The notes: a model not told the origin generated them from the letters alone. 64,000 bases of DNA from Bog-793 sp963823945 (GCA_963823945.1 CAWGNK010000005.1:186001-250000), one strand, 5' to 3'; counted from the first letter of the stretch, positions 8,346 through 18,018 are shown. Numbers and translations are program-made.

Positions 8346-9901
8346 CGTCCCGCCTCCTTGGTCGTCGCGAACTCCGACGGGTCACGGGAGAAGCGCCCCT
8401 GTATGACGACGGGGTGGGCAGGACTCGCCTCGTGTCCGAGGTCCTCGCGTGCGCGCTCCAGCATGCGGCTCACGAGGTTCACGTCGATCGCCTCGGCCTC
8501 CAGTGCCCGGCGACACGCCAGCTCGACGCGGCTCGGGCCCCACTTCTTCACGAGGCCCAAGAGCCGGTAGACCTGGCGCATCTTGGTCCACGGCAATGGC
8601 GTGTCCAGCAGCGCTTCGGCGTAGCGCCCGACCGCCTCGCCGTGCTGGGCCGCCAGGCGCTTCAACGCCTTGACGTCACGAGTGGCGTAGATCTCCTTGC
8701 CGGTCGGGTAGTCCGCCGGGTCGGTCGAGCGCTGACCCGGGGCCTTTCGCGGATGGACCTTTATGAGCTCGGCGCGAAAGTAGAACTTCACCGTCTTCGA
8801 GTCACGCCTGGCCTTGACGCGGCGACCGATGAACTGGTGTGGGATCGAGTAGAGCGCCTTGTCCACCTCGACGTGGAAGTCACGGTGCACCTTCGGCTCT
8901 GACCAGCGCGGGATGTCGAAGGCTGTGCCCGGAAGCCCCAGGAGTTTGCCGAGCTCGGCGAGCCTGAACTCCTCGGCGGGCCGGCACTGGGTCGTGCCGT
9001 GGATGCGCATCCCGGCAGTCTGTTGGCACCATGTCTCGGCACGTTCCCGGCAGTCGGTGAGGTCGACGAAGCTCTCACCGGCGAAGAAGTTGTTCCGCAC
9101 GTAGGGCACGACTCTTTCCACGCGAGGTTTGTCGGTCGGCGTCGCGACGCGGGCGGCGTCGATCACAAAGCCCCGTGCCTGGGCGTACTCAAGGAACGTG
9201 TCGTTGAAGCGAGGGGCGGTGTTCTCCGCTGCGGTGACGATTGAGCTCATGTTGTCGGGAATGACGACGGGGAAGATCCCGCCGAAGAACCACCAGGCCG
9301 CCTCGAAGCCCTTGATCACCTCCTCGGTGGTCTGGCGAAACGTCGGCCACACGAACTGATGGCGGCTGTAGCACGCCGTGAAGATGAGCCCCCAGCACAC
9401 ACGGCGATGCTCGCCGTCGGCCACGAGCCCGAGACGGCCGAAGTCGACTTGGCACTCGACACCAGGCGGCGGGTCGTCCACCCGCACCGTCGTCTTGCGC
9501 CTGCCGGCACCACAGCGTTCGACGGCAAAGCGCGCCAAGGTGCGGTGCGGGACCTCTATCCCGCGGCGATGAAGCAGTATCCCGATCTTGACGACGGTGA
9601 GGCCGTCGTCCACCCACTTGGTGATCTGGTCTTCCTGGGCGGCCAGAACCCTCCACGCCTCCCCGTGGCCGTCGGGCCGGTGCGGGCGAACCCGTTCCAC
9701 CATCTGGCCGATCAGCTCGTCGGTGAGCTGCTCCTCGCCACCTGAGCGGTCAAGGCCGAGCTCGATCGCAGCTGAGATGTAACGCCTTGCCGTCTTGCGG
9801 TCGATGCCGATCCCGTGGGCGATCGGGCGCTCACCCTCACCTTTCAGCCAGCGACGAAGCGCCTCTTTGATTTGGACCACCGATACCTCCCTGAACGCCA
9901 T
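8342..9901 (-). CDS. istA: IS21-family transposase IstA
   Basis: IstA is the DDE transposase of IS21. The N terminus (about 1-60) is a helix-turn-helix region (VVQIKEALRRWLKGEG, IGIDRKTARRYI). The catalytic acidic residues are visible in CQVDFGRLG (first D), FPVVIPDNMSS (second D) and KPRVERVVPYVRNNF (E). The C-terminal part carries the usual IstA beta-barrel region. At 519 residues it is intact. It is upstream of istB and overlaps it by 4 bases. Confidence 0.93.
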   Translation of the reverse strand: MAFREVSVVQIKEALRRWLKGEGERPIAHGIGIDRKTARRYISAAIELGLDRSGGEEQLTDELIGQMVERVRPHRPDGHGEAWRVLAAQEDQITKWVDDGLTVVKIGILLHRRGIEVPHRTLARFAVERCGAGRRKTTVRVDDPPPGVECQVDFGRLGLVADGEHRRVCWGLIFTACYSRHQFVWPTFRQTTEEVIKGFEAAWWFFGGIFPVVIPDNMSSIVTAAENTAPRFNDTFLEYAQARGFVIDAARVATPTDKPRVERVVPYVRNNFFAGESFVDLTDCRERAETWCQQTAGMRIHGTTQCRPAEEFRLAELGKLLGLPGTAFDIPRWSEPKVHRDFHVEVDKALYSIPHQFIGRRVKARRDSKTVKFYFRAELIKVHPRKAPGQRSTDPADYPTGKEIYATRDVKALKRLAAQHGEAVGRYAEALLDTPLPWTKMRQVYRLLGLVKKWGPSRVELACRRALEAEAIDVNLVSRMLERAREDLGHEASPAHPVVIQGRFSRDPSEFATTKEAGR

Positions 9902-9971
9902 CAGGCCTCCTCGGAAACAGCCTCGGAGGCCCAGCCGAATATCTCGTCGGCCGGAGGTGGTGGATGCTCAG

Positions 9972-10052
9972 GGTGGTCCCATGACTGGCAACGGGGGTGG
10001 TCCCATGCCGCTGGCAAAACCTGCGGCTAGGTGGTCCCATGTCGCTGGCAAA
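9972..10052 (+). repeat. Triple end repeat of the IS21 element (right side)
   Basis: Three copies of the motif GTGGTCCCATG(n)CTGGCAA stand one after another with spacings of about 25 and 33 bases. The outermost forms the element's right terminus. Two similar copies in opposite orientation lie at the left end. They are probable IstA binding sites. Each copy offers an in-frame ATG toward the gene beyond, including one at 10039. Confidence 0.75.
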
Positions 10053-12303
10053 CGACAGCCCGGTCCGCACCGTCGCCGACCGCCTGTTCCGGGTCGAGGT
10101 CGCGTGGCCCCTGGAGCGCTCGGTCCGTTGGCTGTACGCGCAGTGCTCCCGACACTGGATCTTCCGCATCGACGGTGACGAGGTGCCGAGTGCCGCACTC
10201 GTCGAGCGCCTGGCTGAGCTCCCGGAGGACCCGCGGGTCACCCATGCCTTCGTCGGGCGTCAATGGTTGTGGCCGGTGCCGGACACCTATCTCGCCGAGG
10301 ATCCGTGGGGGAGCGACGTCAGCCTCCGTCTGCTGCGGGACGACGTGGCCCTGATGCCCTTCCCCCCTCTCGTTCACGACGTTCCCTCGCTACCCGGCCA
10401 GGGGCTCTACTGGGAGGAGCCCATCTACCACCTCGACCTTCTGCTGAACAGCATGCGGGATCGCGAGGACAAGGCGGCCAGCTACGAGGCGCTCCGTCCT
10501 GGCCTGCGAACCCAGTCGGGCTACGCGTTGAACAGCTCCTACTACCTTCCCGAGGTGGCGCTCGATCCGCCCCGTCCCGTCACCGTGCGGTCGGTCGACG
10601 TCGTCAGGCTCATGTCCGTACTCGACGCGGCGGAGCAGCCGCCCACGCGAGACGAGGAGCACATCGCCGTCGTTCCCGCCCGAGTTCTGCTCGGCGTGGT
10701 GCCGGAACCTCTCGCCGACCGGGACTACCGGGCCAAGATCGAGTTCTGCGCCGATCGGGCCGTATTCGCCGTCGGGCGTCCGCGGATGGTCGTGGTGAGG
10801 ATCACGAACCTCGGGACCGAGCCCTGGCGGGCACGGGACGACGGCCTGGGCGTGAAGGTCGGCGCGCGCTGGCGCGACCTGTCGGGGAGCGTGCTGGAGG
10901 CGGACGTCGCGCGATCCCTGCTTCCGTGCGACGTCGCACCCGGAATGACGATCGTGGTGCCAATCGACGTCCCTCCTCCGGCCCCGCCAGGGGAGTACCA
11001 ACTCGAGGTGGACCTCGTGAACGAAGAGGTTCGCTGGTTCGGTTGCCCCTGTTCGATGGAGGTGAGGGTTCATCGAACCCCGAAGATCGTCGTGTGCAGC
11101 GGTCGGCTTCCGTGCCGGCACTTCGGAGACGACGCGATCGTCCGCGGTGCCTTGGTCGCCCTGGCGCGGCATTGCCCCGAGGTCGAGGCGGTCTTGCTCG
11201 ACGGCTCTCCTGGGGTGCCGCGGCCGGACTTCGCCGCCGAGATGAGACCGGACGCGTTCGGGGCACTGGCGATCGAGCGTCGGTCGACTCGAGCGTCGGT
11301 CGCCCTTCGGCTCGCCGCCCTCCTTTCCGATGCCCATCGGGCGAGACAGGGCCGGGAGCTCTCCCACGAACGGAACCGCGAGCTGATCGAGACGGTGAAC
11401 GGGGGCGACCTCGTGTTGCTCTTGAGCGCCGGAGCGCTGGCCAGTCGGTATTGGCACGCGCTGTGGGCCAACGCCGCCGCGGCGCTCGTCGGCCGCCGTC
11501 TCGGGAAGCCCGTCGTCCTGGCGGGCGTCGGCGTGGGTCCCTACCGGGGATTCTGGGACCGGCTCGTCGCCGCGGCGATGTTCCGGTCTGCGACGACCGT
11601 GACGACTCGTGACGGCGGGGCGTCGCGGCGCGAGCTGCGCCGGTTCGGTGTCCGCCGCCGCCAGCTCGTCGCCGGCGAGGACCTGGCGAGGTTCATGGTG
11701 CGGGGGCCCGAGGCAGAGACCTTGCGAGTTCTCGCCGGACTGGGACTCGACGCCGACGCCGCCTACGCCGTCGTGAGCATGCGGGGGACTCCCGGCGGCG
11801 ATCCTCTCGTGCCCATCGCGAGCGAGCTGCTCGAGGAGCTCACCGACCTTGGGCTGGCGCTGATCTACCTGCCCCAAGTCGAAGGGGCCGCAGACGGGAA
11901 CGACTTGGACGAAGGCATCCGGCTTGCCCGGTCGAACCCCCTGTTGAAGGTGCTCGATCCGATGCCGACCGACGCGGTGGTCGTGGACATCATCGCCCGG
12001 GCGGCGGTGGCCGTGGGGAGCCGCTTCCACCTGTCCGTCATCGCCGCGGGTGCCGGTGTCGGCGCGCTCGCCCTGGTCGATGATCGCGAGGACGACTACG
12101 ACCGGCGGCGGGTCGACGGCCTCCGTCGCACGACGGACACGCCGATCGAGGTCGTCGGGTTGGCCGACGGCGCCTCCGGGGCGCGGCAGGTCCTCGCCGG
12201 GCTCGTCCGCAGGCAGAGTGCTCGGCGCCCCGCACCCGATCTGGCCGATCATCCTGTCGTCGAGCTGGTGCGCCGGTTCGTCGCCGCAGGCGTGTCCGCC
12301 TGA
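10039..12303 (+). CDS. 3' part of glycosyltransferase - beta-sandwich - polysaccharide pyruvyltransferase gene split by IS21
   Basis: Three domains are visible. First is the rest of a glycosyltransferase-like domain with RIDGDEVPSAAL, a DxD-type site. The middle (about bases 10740-11070) is a beta-sandwich (MVVVRITNLGTEPW, GVKVGARWRD, PGEYQLEVDLV). The C-terminal half is a polysaccharide pyruvyltransferase (PF04230-like): GDDAIVRGALVALARH, VVLAGVGVGPYRG and the closing VGSRFHLSVIAAGAG. It probably decorates a surface glycan. The native sequence starts at 10064; a new ATG at 10039 inside the element's end, or one at 9997, could still yield a product missing the first 50 residues or so. Confidence 0.8.
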   Translation: MSLANDSPVRTVADRLFRVEVAWPLERSVRWLYAQCSRHWIFRIDGDEVPSAALVERLAELPEDPRVTHAFVGRQWLWPVPDTYLAEDPWGSDVSLRLLRDDVALMPFPPLVHDVPSLPGQGLYWEEPIYHLDLLLNSMRDREDKAASYEALRPGLRTQSGYALNSSYYLPEVALDPPRPVTVRSVDVVRLMSVLDAAEQPPTRDEEHIAVVPARVLLGVVPEPLADRDYRAKIEFCADRAVFAVGRPRMVVVRITNLGTEPWRARDDGLGVKVGARWRDLSGSVLEADVARSLLPCDVAPGMTIVVPIDVPPPAPPGEYQLEVDLVNEEVRWFGCPCSMEVRVHRTPKIVVCSGRLPCRHFGDDAIVRGALVALARHCPEVEAVLLDGSPGVPRPDFAAEMRPDAFGALAIERRSTRASVALRLAALLSDAHRARQGRELSHERNRELIETVNGGDLVLLLSAGALASRYWHALWANAAAALVGRRLGKPVVLAGVGVGPYRGFWDRLVAAAMFRSATTVTTRDGGASRRELRRFGVRRRQLVAGEDLARFMVRGPEAETLRVLAGLGLDADAAYAVVSMRGTPGGDPLVPIASELLEELTDLGLALIYLPQVEGAADGNDLDEGIRLARSNPLLKVLDPMPTDAVVVDIIARAAVAVGSRFHLSVIAAGAGVGALALVDDREDDYDRRRVDGLRRTTDTPIEVVGLADGASGARQVLAGLVRRQSARRPAPDLADHPVVELVRRFVAAGVSA

Positions 12304-12498
12304 GCCGCCGCGCGCCGGGCGGATCGCCCGAGAGGGGATTCGTGGGAGTGGGCCAACCGGATTACAGCGGCGTCCCGCGAGGCGATCATCCACCGGGATG
12401 GGGGGTTCGACGAGCGAGTCCGCACGAACCTCGACCGGTGTCAACCCGTGGGAGCCGTCCGGTTGAGGGACAAGGGTGGCCGTATCGTCACCGGTAAC

Positions 12499-15400
12499 AT
12501 GATCCCGGTGGCGCGCGAGACCGGTCGAGACCCAGCCGGCGTGACCCCCGACCCGGCGCACTCTGATTCGCTCGGGATGAACGCGTGGTTCGTCGAGGAG
12601 ATGTACCAGGCTTACCGGTCGAACCCGCTCTCGGTGGGTGACACCTGGCGGGACTTCTTCGCCGAGTACCGGGGGCGAGTCCCCCGGGACGTGCCGCCCC
12701 CCGCGCGGGGCGCGGTGGCCGATGGCATCGGCGCCGGCACGATCGAGGTCAAAGCGCTCGAGACGGTGGCGCCCAGCTCCACGCGGCGCGGGCGGCACGC
12801 GGCCCCGGCGCCGCCCGCCCGCGGCGAGGAAGGTTCGGAGCCCGACGGGTCCGTGACGCTCCTGCGGGGTGTGCGGGGGCGGATCGCCGAGAACATGGTC
12901 GCGAGCCTGACGGTGCCGACGGCGACGAGCGTGCATCCGGTCCCGGCCCGCGTGCTCGTGGCCAATCGCTCGCTTCTCAACGAGAAGCTGGGTGAGCAGG
13001 CGGGGCCGAAGGTGAGCTTCACCCACCTCATCGGGTGGGCGGTCGTCCGGGCCCTGGGCGAGGTCCCCGCCATGAACGCGAGTTTCGTCGAGGACGCCGA
13101 CGGGATGGGCACCCCGGGGGTCGCCCAGCACGCGCACGTCGGGCTCGGCCTCGCGATCGATCTCGAACGCGCCGACGGCTCGCACGCCCTCGTCGTCCCG
13201 GTGATCAAGGACGCCGACATGTTGGACTTCGCCGGCTTCCTCGCCACCTACGAGGAGCTCGTCGACCGGGCGCGGTCCGCCAAGCTCGCCGTCGAGGACC
13301 TCACCGGCGGGACGGTGACGATCACGAACCCGGGGACGCTCGGCACGACCCAGTCGATGCCGCGGCTGATGCGGGGCCAGGGCACGATCGTCGGCATCGG
13401 CGCGCTCGACTACCCGGTCGAGTTCCAGACGGCGCCGGCGGAGACGCTGGGTGCCCTCGGAATAGGCAAGGTCGTCACGCTGACGTCGACCTACGACCAC
13501 CGGATCATCCAGGGAGCGGAGTCGGGGCTGTTCCTGAAGCGGGTCCACGAGCTCCTCGTGGGCGAGCACGACTTCTACGACGAGGTGTTCCGGGCGCTCG
13601 GACTGGCGGGTGAACCCGTCCGCTGGCCCCACGGCCGCGTGGCGACCGCCGGTGAGGGCGACCAGCTGAAGAAGGAGCTGATGGTCCGGTCGCTCATCAA
13701 CATGTACCGGGTGCGCGGCCACCTCATCGCGCGGCTCGATCCCCTCGAGGCGGCGCCCCGGGATCTCCGGCCGGACCTCGACCCCGGGAGCTACGGGCTC
13801 GGCCCCGACGACTACGAGCGGGGCTTCCACACCTTCGGGCTGCCGGGGCGCGAGGTCGCGTCACTGGCGGAGATCCTCGCCACGCTGCGCGACGCCTACT
13901 GCGGGTCGGTCGGCGTGGAGTACATGCACATCCAGAGCCCCGAGGAGAAGACCTGGATCCAGCACCACGTCGAAGGCGTCCCCAAGGAGATGACGCCGGA
14001 GGAGAAACGGCACATCCTCGACCGCCTGAACGCCGCCGAGGCGTTCGAGACGTTTCTCCACCTGCGCTACGTCGGCCAGAAGCGGTTCGGTCTCGAAGGC
14101 GCCGAGTCGACGATCCCGTTCCTCGACGCCGTGCTCGACGCCGCCGCCCACGCCGGGATCTCCGAGGCCGTCCTCGGCATGGCGCACCGCGGCCGCCTGA
14201 ACGTGCTCGCCAACATCGTCGGCAGGTCCTACGGGGAGATCTTCGACGAGTTCGAGGGGAACCTCGACCCCGAGACCGTGCAGGGGTCGGGCGACGTGAA
14301 GTACCACAAGGGCGCCACGGGCAAGTGGCGCGGTCGCGACGGCACCTCGCTGCGCGTCACCCTCGCCTCGAACCCGTCGCACCTCGAGGCGGTCGATCCC
14401 GTCGTCGAGGGGATCGTGCGCGCCAAGCAGGACCGGGGGCCGAACCCGCGGGCCTTTCTGGTCCTGCCCTTGCTCGTCCACGGCGACGCCGCCTTCGCCG
14501 GCCAGGGGGTCGTCGCCGAGACGCTCAACTTGTCGATGCTGTCCGGCTACCGCACGGGCGGCACCGTCCACCTCGTCATCAACAACCAGCTCGGCTTCAC
14601 GACACCTCCCACCGAGGCGCGCTCGTCGGTGTACCCGACCGACGTGGCCAAGATGGTCCAGTCGCCGATCTTCCACGTGAACGGGGACGACCCCGAGGCG
14701 TGCGTGCGCGTCGCCCGGCTCGCCTTCGAGTACCGCCAGGCGTTCCACAAGGACGTCGTCGTCGACCTCGTCTGCTACCGGCGGCACGGCCACAGCGAGA
14801 GCGACGATCCCAGCTACACCCAGCCGCTCATGTACCAGGCGATCGACGAGCACCGGTCGGTGCGTACCCTCTACACCGAGGCGCTCGTCGCCCGCGGCGA
14901 CATCACCGACGCCGAGGCCGACCAGGTCAGCTCCGATTTCCACGGCCGGTTGCAATCGGCGCTCGACGAGACCCGCTCGGCCGCGCCGCCGCGGGTCGTC
15001 CGGCTCCCCTCGCGCCAGCGCCGGCCGGTGGGCCGGCTGTCGTTCGCGACGGGCGTCGATGTGGGGCGGCTCGGCGCCATCGTGCGGCGCCTCGGTGTCG
15101 TGCCGGCGGGCTTCACCGTCCACCCGAAGCTCGCCCGCCAGCTCGCCCAGCGTGGCGCCCTCTGGGACGCCGGCGAGGTCGACTGGTCGCTCGCCGAGGC
15201 GCTCGCCTTCGCCACCTTGCTCCTCGAGGGGACCGAGGTCCGCCTCACCGGCCAGGACTCGCGGCGGGGCACGTTCTCCCAGCGCCACGCCGTGCTCGTC
15301 GACTACACGACCGGTGCGGAGTTCACGCCGCTCGACTCGCTCGGCGAGTCGGTCGGCGGCGACCCGCCGCTGCCGGGCAGCGCCGCGATGGGGAGTTTCT

Positions 15401-16281
15401 ACATCCGGGACTCGTTGCTCTCGGAGTACGCCGTGCTCGGCTTCGAGTACGGCTACTCGGTCGAGGCCACCGAGGCGTTCGTCGCCTGGGAGGCGCAGTT
15501 CGGCGACTTCGCCAACGGCGCCCAGATCATCATCGACAACTTCATCGTCGCGGCGCAGGAGAAGTGGGGCCAGGCCTCGGGCCTCGTATTGCTGTTGCCC
15601 CACGGCTACGAGGGGCAGGGCCCCGAGCACTCCTCGGCCCGGCTCGAGCGCTTCTTGACGCTCGGCGCTGATCAGAACATCACCGTCGTCCAGCCGACCT
15701 CGGCGGCGCAGTACTTCCACCTCCTGCGGGCCCAGGCCAAGCGCCCGGCCAAGCGCCCGCTCGTCGTCATGACGCCGAAGGCGCTGCTGCGCGCCCCCTT
15801 CGCCCGTTCGCCGGTCGCCGCGCTCGCCGCGGGCGGGTTCGCCGAGGTGCTCGACGACCCCGCCTACCCGAGTCAGCTGGAGCCGCACATGGTGGGCCGG
15901 ATCGTGTGCTGTTCAGGCGAGGTCGCCCGCGCCGCGATCACCCGGCGCGATGCGCTCGCCGCCGCCCGAGCACCGGGGCCGCTCGCCGCCGTCATCCGCC
16001 TCGAGCAGCTCTACCCCTGGCCGGAGCCACAACTCGTCGACGTGCTCGACCGGTACCCCGCGGCGACGGAGCTCATCTGGTTGCAGGACGAGCCGGAGAA
16101 CATGGGGGCGTGGGGACTCGTCCACGAACGGATCCACCGGCTCTTCCGCGACCGCTACCGCCTGCGCCACGTGAGCCGGCCGCCGTCGGGCAGCCCCGCC
16201 ACGGGTTCGCACGCCATCCACGATCTCGAGCTCGCCACGCTGCTCGACGTGGCCCTGGGCCGTCTGCCGGGCGGCTCCTGA
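12499..16281 (+). CDS. kgd: Multifunctional 2-oxoglutarate metabolism enzyme (E1o/E2o fusion, Kgd/SucA)
   Basis: This actinobacterial fusion joins an E2-type succinyltransferase domain to a thiamine-diphosphate E1 and feeds 2-oxoglutarate into the TCA cycle. The short N-terminal tail (NAWFVEEMYQAYRSNP) is followed by the E2-like domain, about residues 115-375 (VTITNPGTLGTTQSMPRL, TYDHRIIQGAESG), with no lipoyl domain. E1 follows, with AHRGRLNVLANIVGRSYGEI, GDVKYHKG and LASNPSHLEAVDP, then the transketolase-like C-terminal half. About 1,260 residues, close to mycobacterial Kgd. The start is uncertain: GTG 12448 and ATG 12499 are both in frame with weak ribosome sites. Confidence 0.95.
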   Translation: MIPVARETGRDPAGVTPDPAHSDSLGMNAWFVEEMYQAYRSNPLSVGDTWRDFFAEYRGRVPRDVPPPARGAVADGIGAGTIEVKALETVAPSSTRRGRHAAPAPPARGEEGSEPDGSVTLLRGVRGRIAENMVASLTVPTATSVHPVPARVLVANRSLLNEKLGEQAGPKVSFTHLIGWAVVRALGEVPAMNASFVEDADGMGTPGVAQHAHVGLGLAIDLERADGSHALVVPVIKDADMLDFAGFLATYEELVDRARSAKLAVEDLTGGTVTITNPGTLGTTQSMPRLMRGQGTIVGIGALDYPVEFQTAPAETLGALGIGKVVTLTSTYDHRIIQGAESGLFLKRVHELLVGEHDFYDEVFRALGLAGEPVRWPHGRVATAGEGDQLKKELMVRSLINMYRVRGHLIARLDPLEAAPRDLRPDLDPGSYGLGPDDYERGFHTFGLPGREVASLAEILATLRDAYCGSVGVEYMHIQSPEEKTWIQHHVEGVPKEMTPEEKRHILDRLNAAEAFETFLHLRYVGQKRFGLEGAESTIPFLDAVLDAAAHAGISEAVLGMAHRGRLNVLANIVGRSYGEIFDEFEGNLDPETVQGSGDVKYHKGATGKWRGRDGTSLRVTLASNPSHLEAVDPVVEGIVRAKQDRGPNPRAFLVLPLLVHGDAAFAGQGVVAETLNLSMLSGYRTGGTVHLVINNQLGFTTPPTEARSSVYPTDVAKMVQSPIFHVNGDDPEACVRVARLAFEYRQAFHKDVVVDLVCYRRHGHSESDDPSYTQPLMYQAIDEHRSVRTLYTEALVARGDITDAEADQVSSDFHGRLQSALDETRSAAPPRVVRLPSRQRRPVGRLSFATGVDVGRLGAIVRRLGVVPAGFTVHPKLARQLAQRGALWDAGEVDWSLAEALAFATLLLEGTEVRLTGQDSRRGTFSQRHAVLVDYTTGAEFTPLDSLGESVGGDPPLPGSAAMGSFYIRDSLLSEYAVLGFEYGYSVEATEAFVAWEAQFGDFANGAQIIIDNFIVAAQEKWGQASGLVLLLPHGYEGQGPEHSSARLERFLTLGADQNITVVQPTSAAQYFHLLRAQAKRPAKRPLVVMTPKALLRAPFARSPVAALAAGGFAEVLDDPAYPSQLEPHMVGRIVCCSGEVARAAITRRDALAAARAPGPLAAVIRLEQLYPWPEPQLVDVLDRYPAATELIWLQDEPENMGAWGLVHERIHRLFRDRYRLRHVSRPPSGSPATGSHAIHDLELATLLDVALGRLPGGS

Positions 16282-16358
16282 CGACCGGCGGGGTCGACGC
16301 CGGGTCGGCGCCGGCCGGGTTGCACGCCGGCCGTGCCGGGTCGTGGTTGACTGGCGGT

Positions 16359-17555
16359 GTGAGTTCCCGCCACGTCGTCGTCGACGGTTCGAACCTCGCG
16401 ACCGAGGGGCGGACGACGCCGAGCCTCGCCCAGCTCGAGGAGGCGGTGGCCGAGATGCGACGCGAGCTCGGCGAGGCGGAGGTGACCGTCGTCGTCGACG
16501 CCTCCTTCGCGCACCGCATCGAGGAGGCCGAACGCCCGCACTTCGAGGAGCTGGCGCTTGCGGGCGAGCTCGTCTCGCCGCCGGCCGGCGCCGTCGGGCG
16601 GGGGGACGCCTTCCTGCTGCGGATCGCCGAGAAGGTGGACGGCGTCGTGCTCTCGAACGACTCGTTCCAGGAGTTCCACGGCGAGCACCCGTGGCTGTTC
16701 TCCACCGGCCGGCTGCTCGGCGCGACGAAGGTCCCCGGCGTGGGGTGGATCTTCGTGGCGCGCAACCCCGTGCGTGGTCCCCGCAGCCAGGTCGCGGTGC
16801 GCGAGGCGACCCGGGCCCGCAAGAAGGTCGCCAAGGCGATCGCCGTCGCCACGAAGGAGGTCGTCGCGCCGGCGCGTCCCTCCCGGGCGGGCGCGAAGGC
16901 GGCACCGGCGCGCCAGGCCGCCACACCCCAGGCCGCCAACGACCCGATGACGTTCATCTCGTTCATCGCCGACCATCCGCTCGGCGAGGAGATCGAAGCC
17001 GTGGTCGAGACGTTCACGTCGCACGGTGCCGTCGTGCGCGCCGGCGAGCTGCGCGCCTACGTGCCGCTCGCGGGGCTCGGTGACCCCGCACCCCGCACCG
17101 CCCGGGGGATCCTCCACAAGGGCGAGACGCGTCGCTTCGTCGTCACCGCCCTCGACCCCTACCGGCGGGGCGTCGAGCTGGCGCTGCCCGGCGTCGGCGT
17201 CGTGTCGGGGCACCCGAGCGAGGAGACCGTCGCCGCCGTGGTGAAGATGGCGAGGGCCCAGCCCACGAAGGCCGCCGCCCCGCGGGCGCGGCGGGCCCGT
17301 GCCAAGAAGACGCCCGTCGCCAAGATCGCGCCGCCCGTCCCGCCGCAGCAGGCCGCGAAAGCCGGCCGCTCGCCGGCGGCCAAGGCCCCGGTGACCGCCC
17401 CCCGGGCCCGGCGTGGCGTCGCGCCGAAGCCCGCGGCTCCGGCGGTGGCCGAGATGGCGGCGGGTCCCCGGCGCTCGCCGAGGGCGAAGGCCGCCGCCGG
17501 GGCGGACAAGGTCGGGGCCGCCAAGGCGGCGCCGAGACGCCGCAGATCGCGGTGA
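16359..17555 (+). CDS. NYN/PIN-like (Zc3h12a-type) ribonuclease domain protein with basic Ala/Lys-rich tail
   Basis: The first 145 residues form a NYN-type nuclease domain. HVVVDGSNLATEG gives the first acidic site, VTVVVDAS the second, GRGDAFLLRIAEKVDGVVLSNDSF the third, with a closing GVGWIFVARNP. Domains of this kind cut structured RNA. A second globular part (about 195-300) is followed by a long low-complexity tail rich in Ala, Lys, Arg and Pro, likely to bind nucleic acid. The start is GTG 16359 because the homologous region begins two codons later. Cellular target unknown. Confidence 0.75.
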   Translation: MSSRHVVVDGSNLATEGRTTPSLAQLEEAVAEMRRELGEAEVTVVVDASFAHRIEEAERPHFEELALAGELVSPPAGAVGRGDAFLLRIAEKVDGVVLSNDSFQEFHGEHPWLFSTGRLLGATKVPGVGWIFVARNPVRGPRSQVAVREATRARKKVAKAIAVATKEVVAPARPSRAGAKAAPARQAATPQAANDPMTFISFIADHPLGEEIEAVVETFTSHGAVVRAGELRAYVPLAGLGDPAPRTARGILHKGETRRFVVTALDPYRRGVELALPGVGVVSGHPSEETVAAVVKMARAQPTKAAAPRARRARAKKTPVAKIAPPVPPQQAAKAGRSPAAKAPVTAPRARRGVAPKPAAPAVAEMAAGPRRSPRAKAAAGADKVGAAKAAPRRRRSR

Positions 17556-17586
17556 GGCCGTCGGGCGGGGGAGGGGGACCGGGGCT

Positions 17587-18012
17587 GTGACGACCTGGCG
17601 GGTCGAGGACCTCATCCCGCACCGGGCGCCGTTCCTTCTCGTCTCGGCGATCGACGAGCTCGTCCCGGGCGAGCGCGCGCGGGGGCGCTGGGTGCTCTCG
17701 GGCGACGAGCCGTTCTTCGCCGGGCACTTCCCGGGGCGGCCGACGGTGCCGGGCGTCCTGCTCGTCGAGTCGCTCGCCCAGCTCGGCGCGGCGGCGGTGC
17801 TCGCCGACCCGCGCTTCGCCGGCCGGCTCCCCCTGTTCGGCGGGATCGACAAGGCGAGGTTCCGCCGCCAGGTCGTGCCCGGCGACACGCTCGAGCTCGA
17901 GGTGACGCTCGGGAGGCTCTCGGCGCGGGCCGGCAGCGGCCAGGGCACGGCGTCGGTCGGGGGCCAGCTCGCCTGTGCGACCGGCCTGTTCTTCGTCTTC
18001 GCCGAGGCCTGA
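17587..18012 (+). CDS. FabZ-like 3-hydroxyacyl-ACP dehydratase (hotdog fold)
   Basis: This is a 141-residue single hotdog domain. It removes water from 3-hydroxyacyl chains in fatty-acid elongation, or does similar work on another thioester. The signature GHFPGRPTVPGVLLVESLAQ holds the catalytic histidine and, in LLVE, the glutamate. The start PHRAPFLLV and the strand GGIDKARFRRQVVPGD are characteristic of FabZ. It starts at GTG 17587 and ends 6 bases before the exonuclease III gene. A FabA-like role was considered, but length and motifs favour FabZ. Confidence 0.85.
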   Translation: MTTWRVEDLIPHRAPFLLVSAIDELVPGERARGRWVLSGDEPFFAGHFPGRPTVPGVLLVESLAQLGAAAVLADPRFAGRLPLFGGIDKARFRRQVVPGDTLELEVTLGRLSARAGSGQGTASVGGQLACATGLFFVFAEA

Positions 18013-18018
18013 TCGGGC

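Larger units (their letters stand above)
7436..10057 (-). mobile_element. Complete IS21-family insertion sequence with 6-bp target duplication
   Basis: The element is 2,622 bp. It begins TGTCGCTTGCCAG and ends in the inverted complement (CTGGCAAACGACA). It is flanked by GCCCGG at 7430-7435 and again at 10058-10063. The terminal motif TTGCCAG-n-ATGGGACCAC is repeated inside each end: two copies on the left (about 7442-7492) and three on the right (about 9972-10052). Such multiple end repeats are the transposase-binding arrangement of IS21. It encodes istA and istB on the minus strand, both full length, so the copy could be active. The target is the glycosyltransferase gene around it. Confidence 0.92.

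Noticed and set aside
10390..13830. 1,146-codon open frame on the minus strand
   Set aside because: It is the antisense shadow of the pyruvyltransferase and kgd genes; the product is Arg/His/Pro-rich with no motifs and no ribosome site.
13861..15888. 675-codon minus-strand frame inside kgd
   Set aside because: Mirror frame of a GC-rich gene; kgd on the plus strand has all its catalytic motifs.
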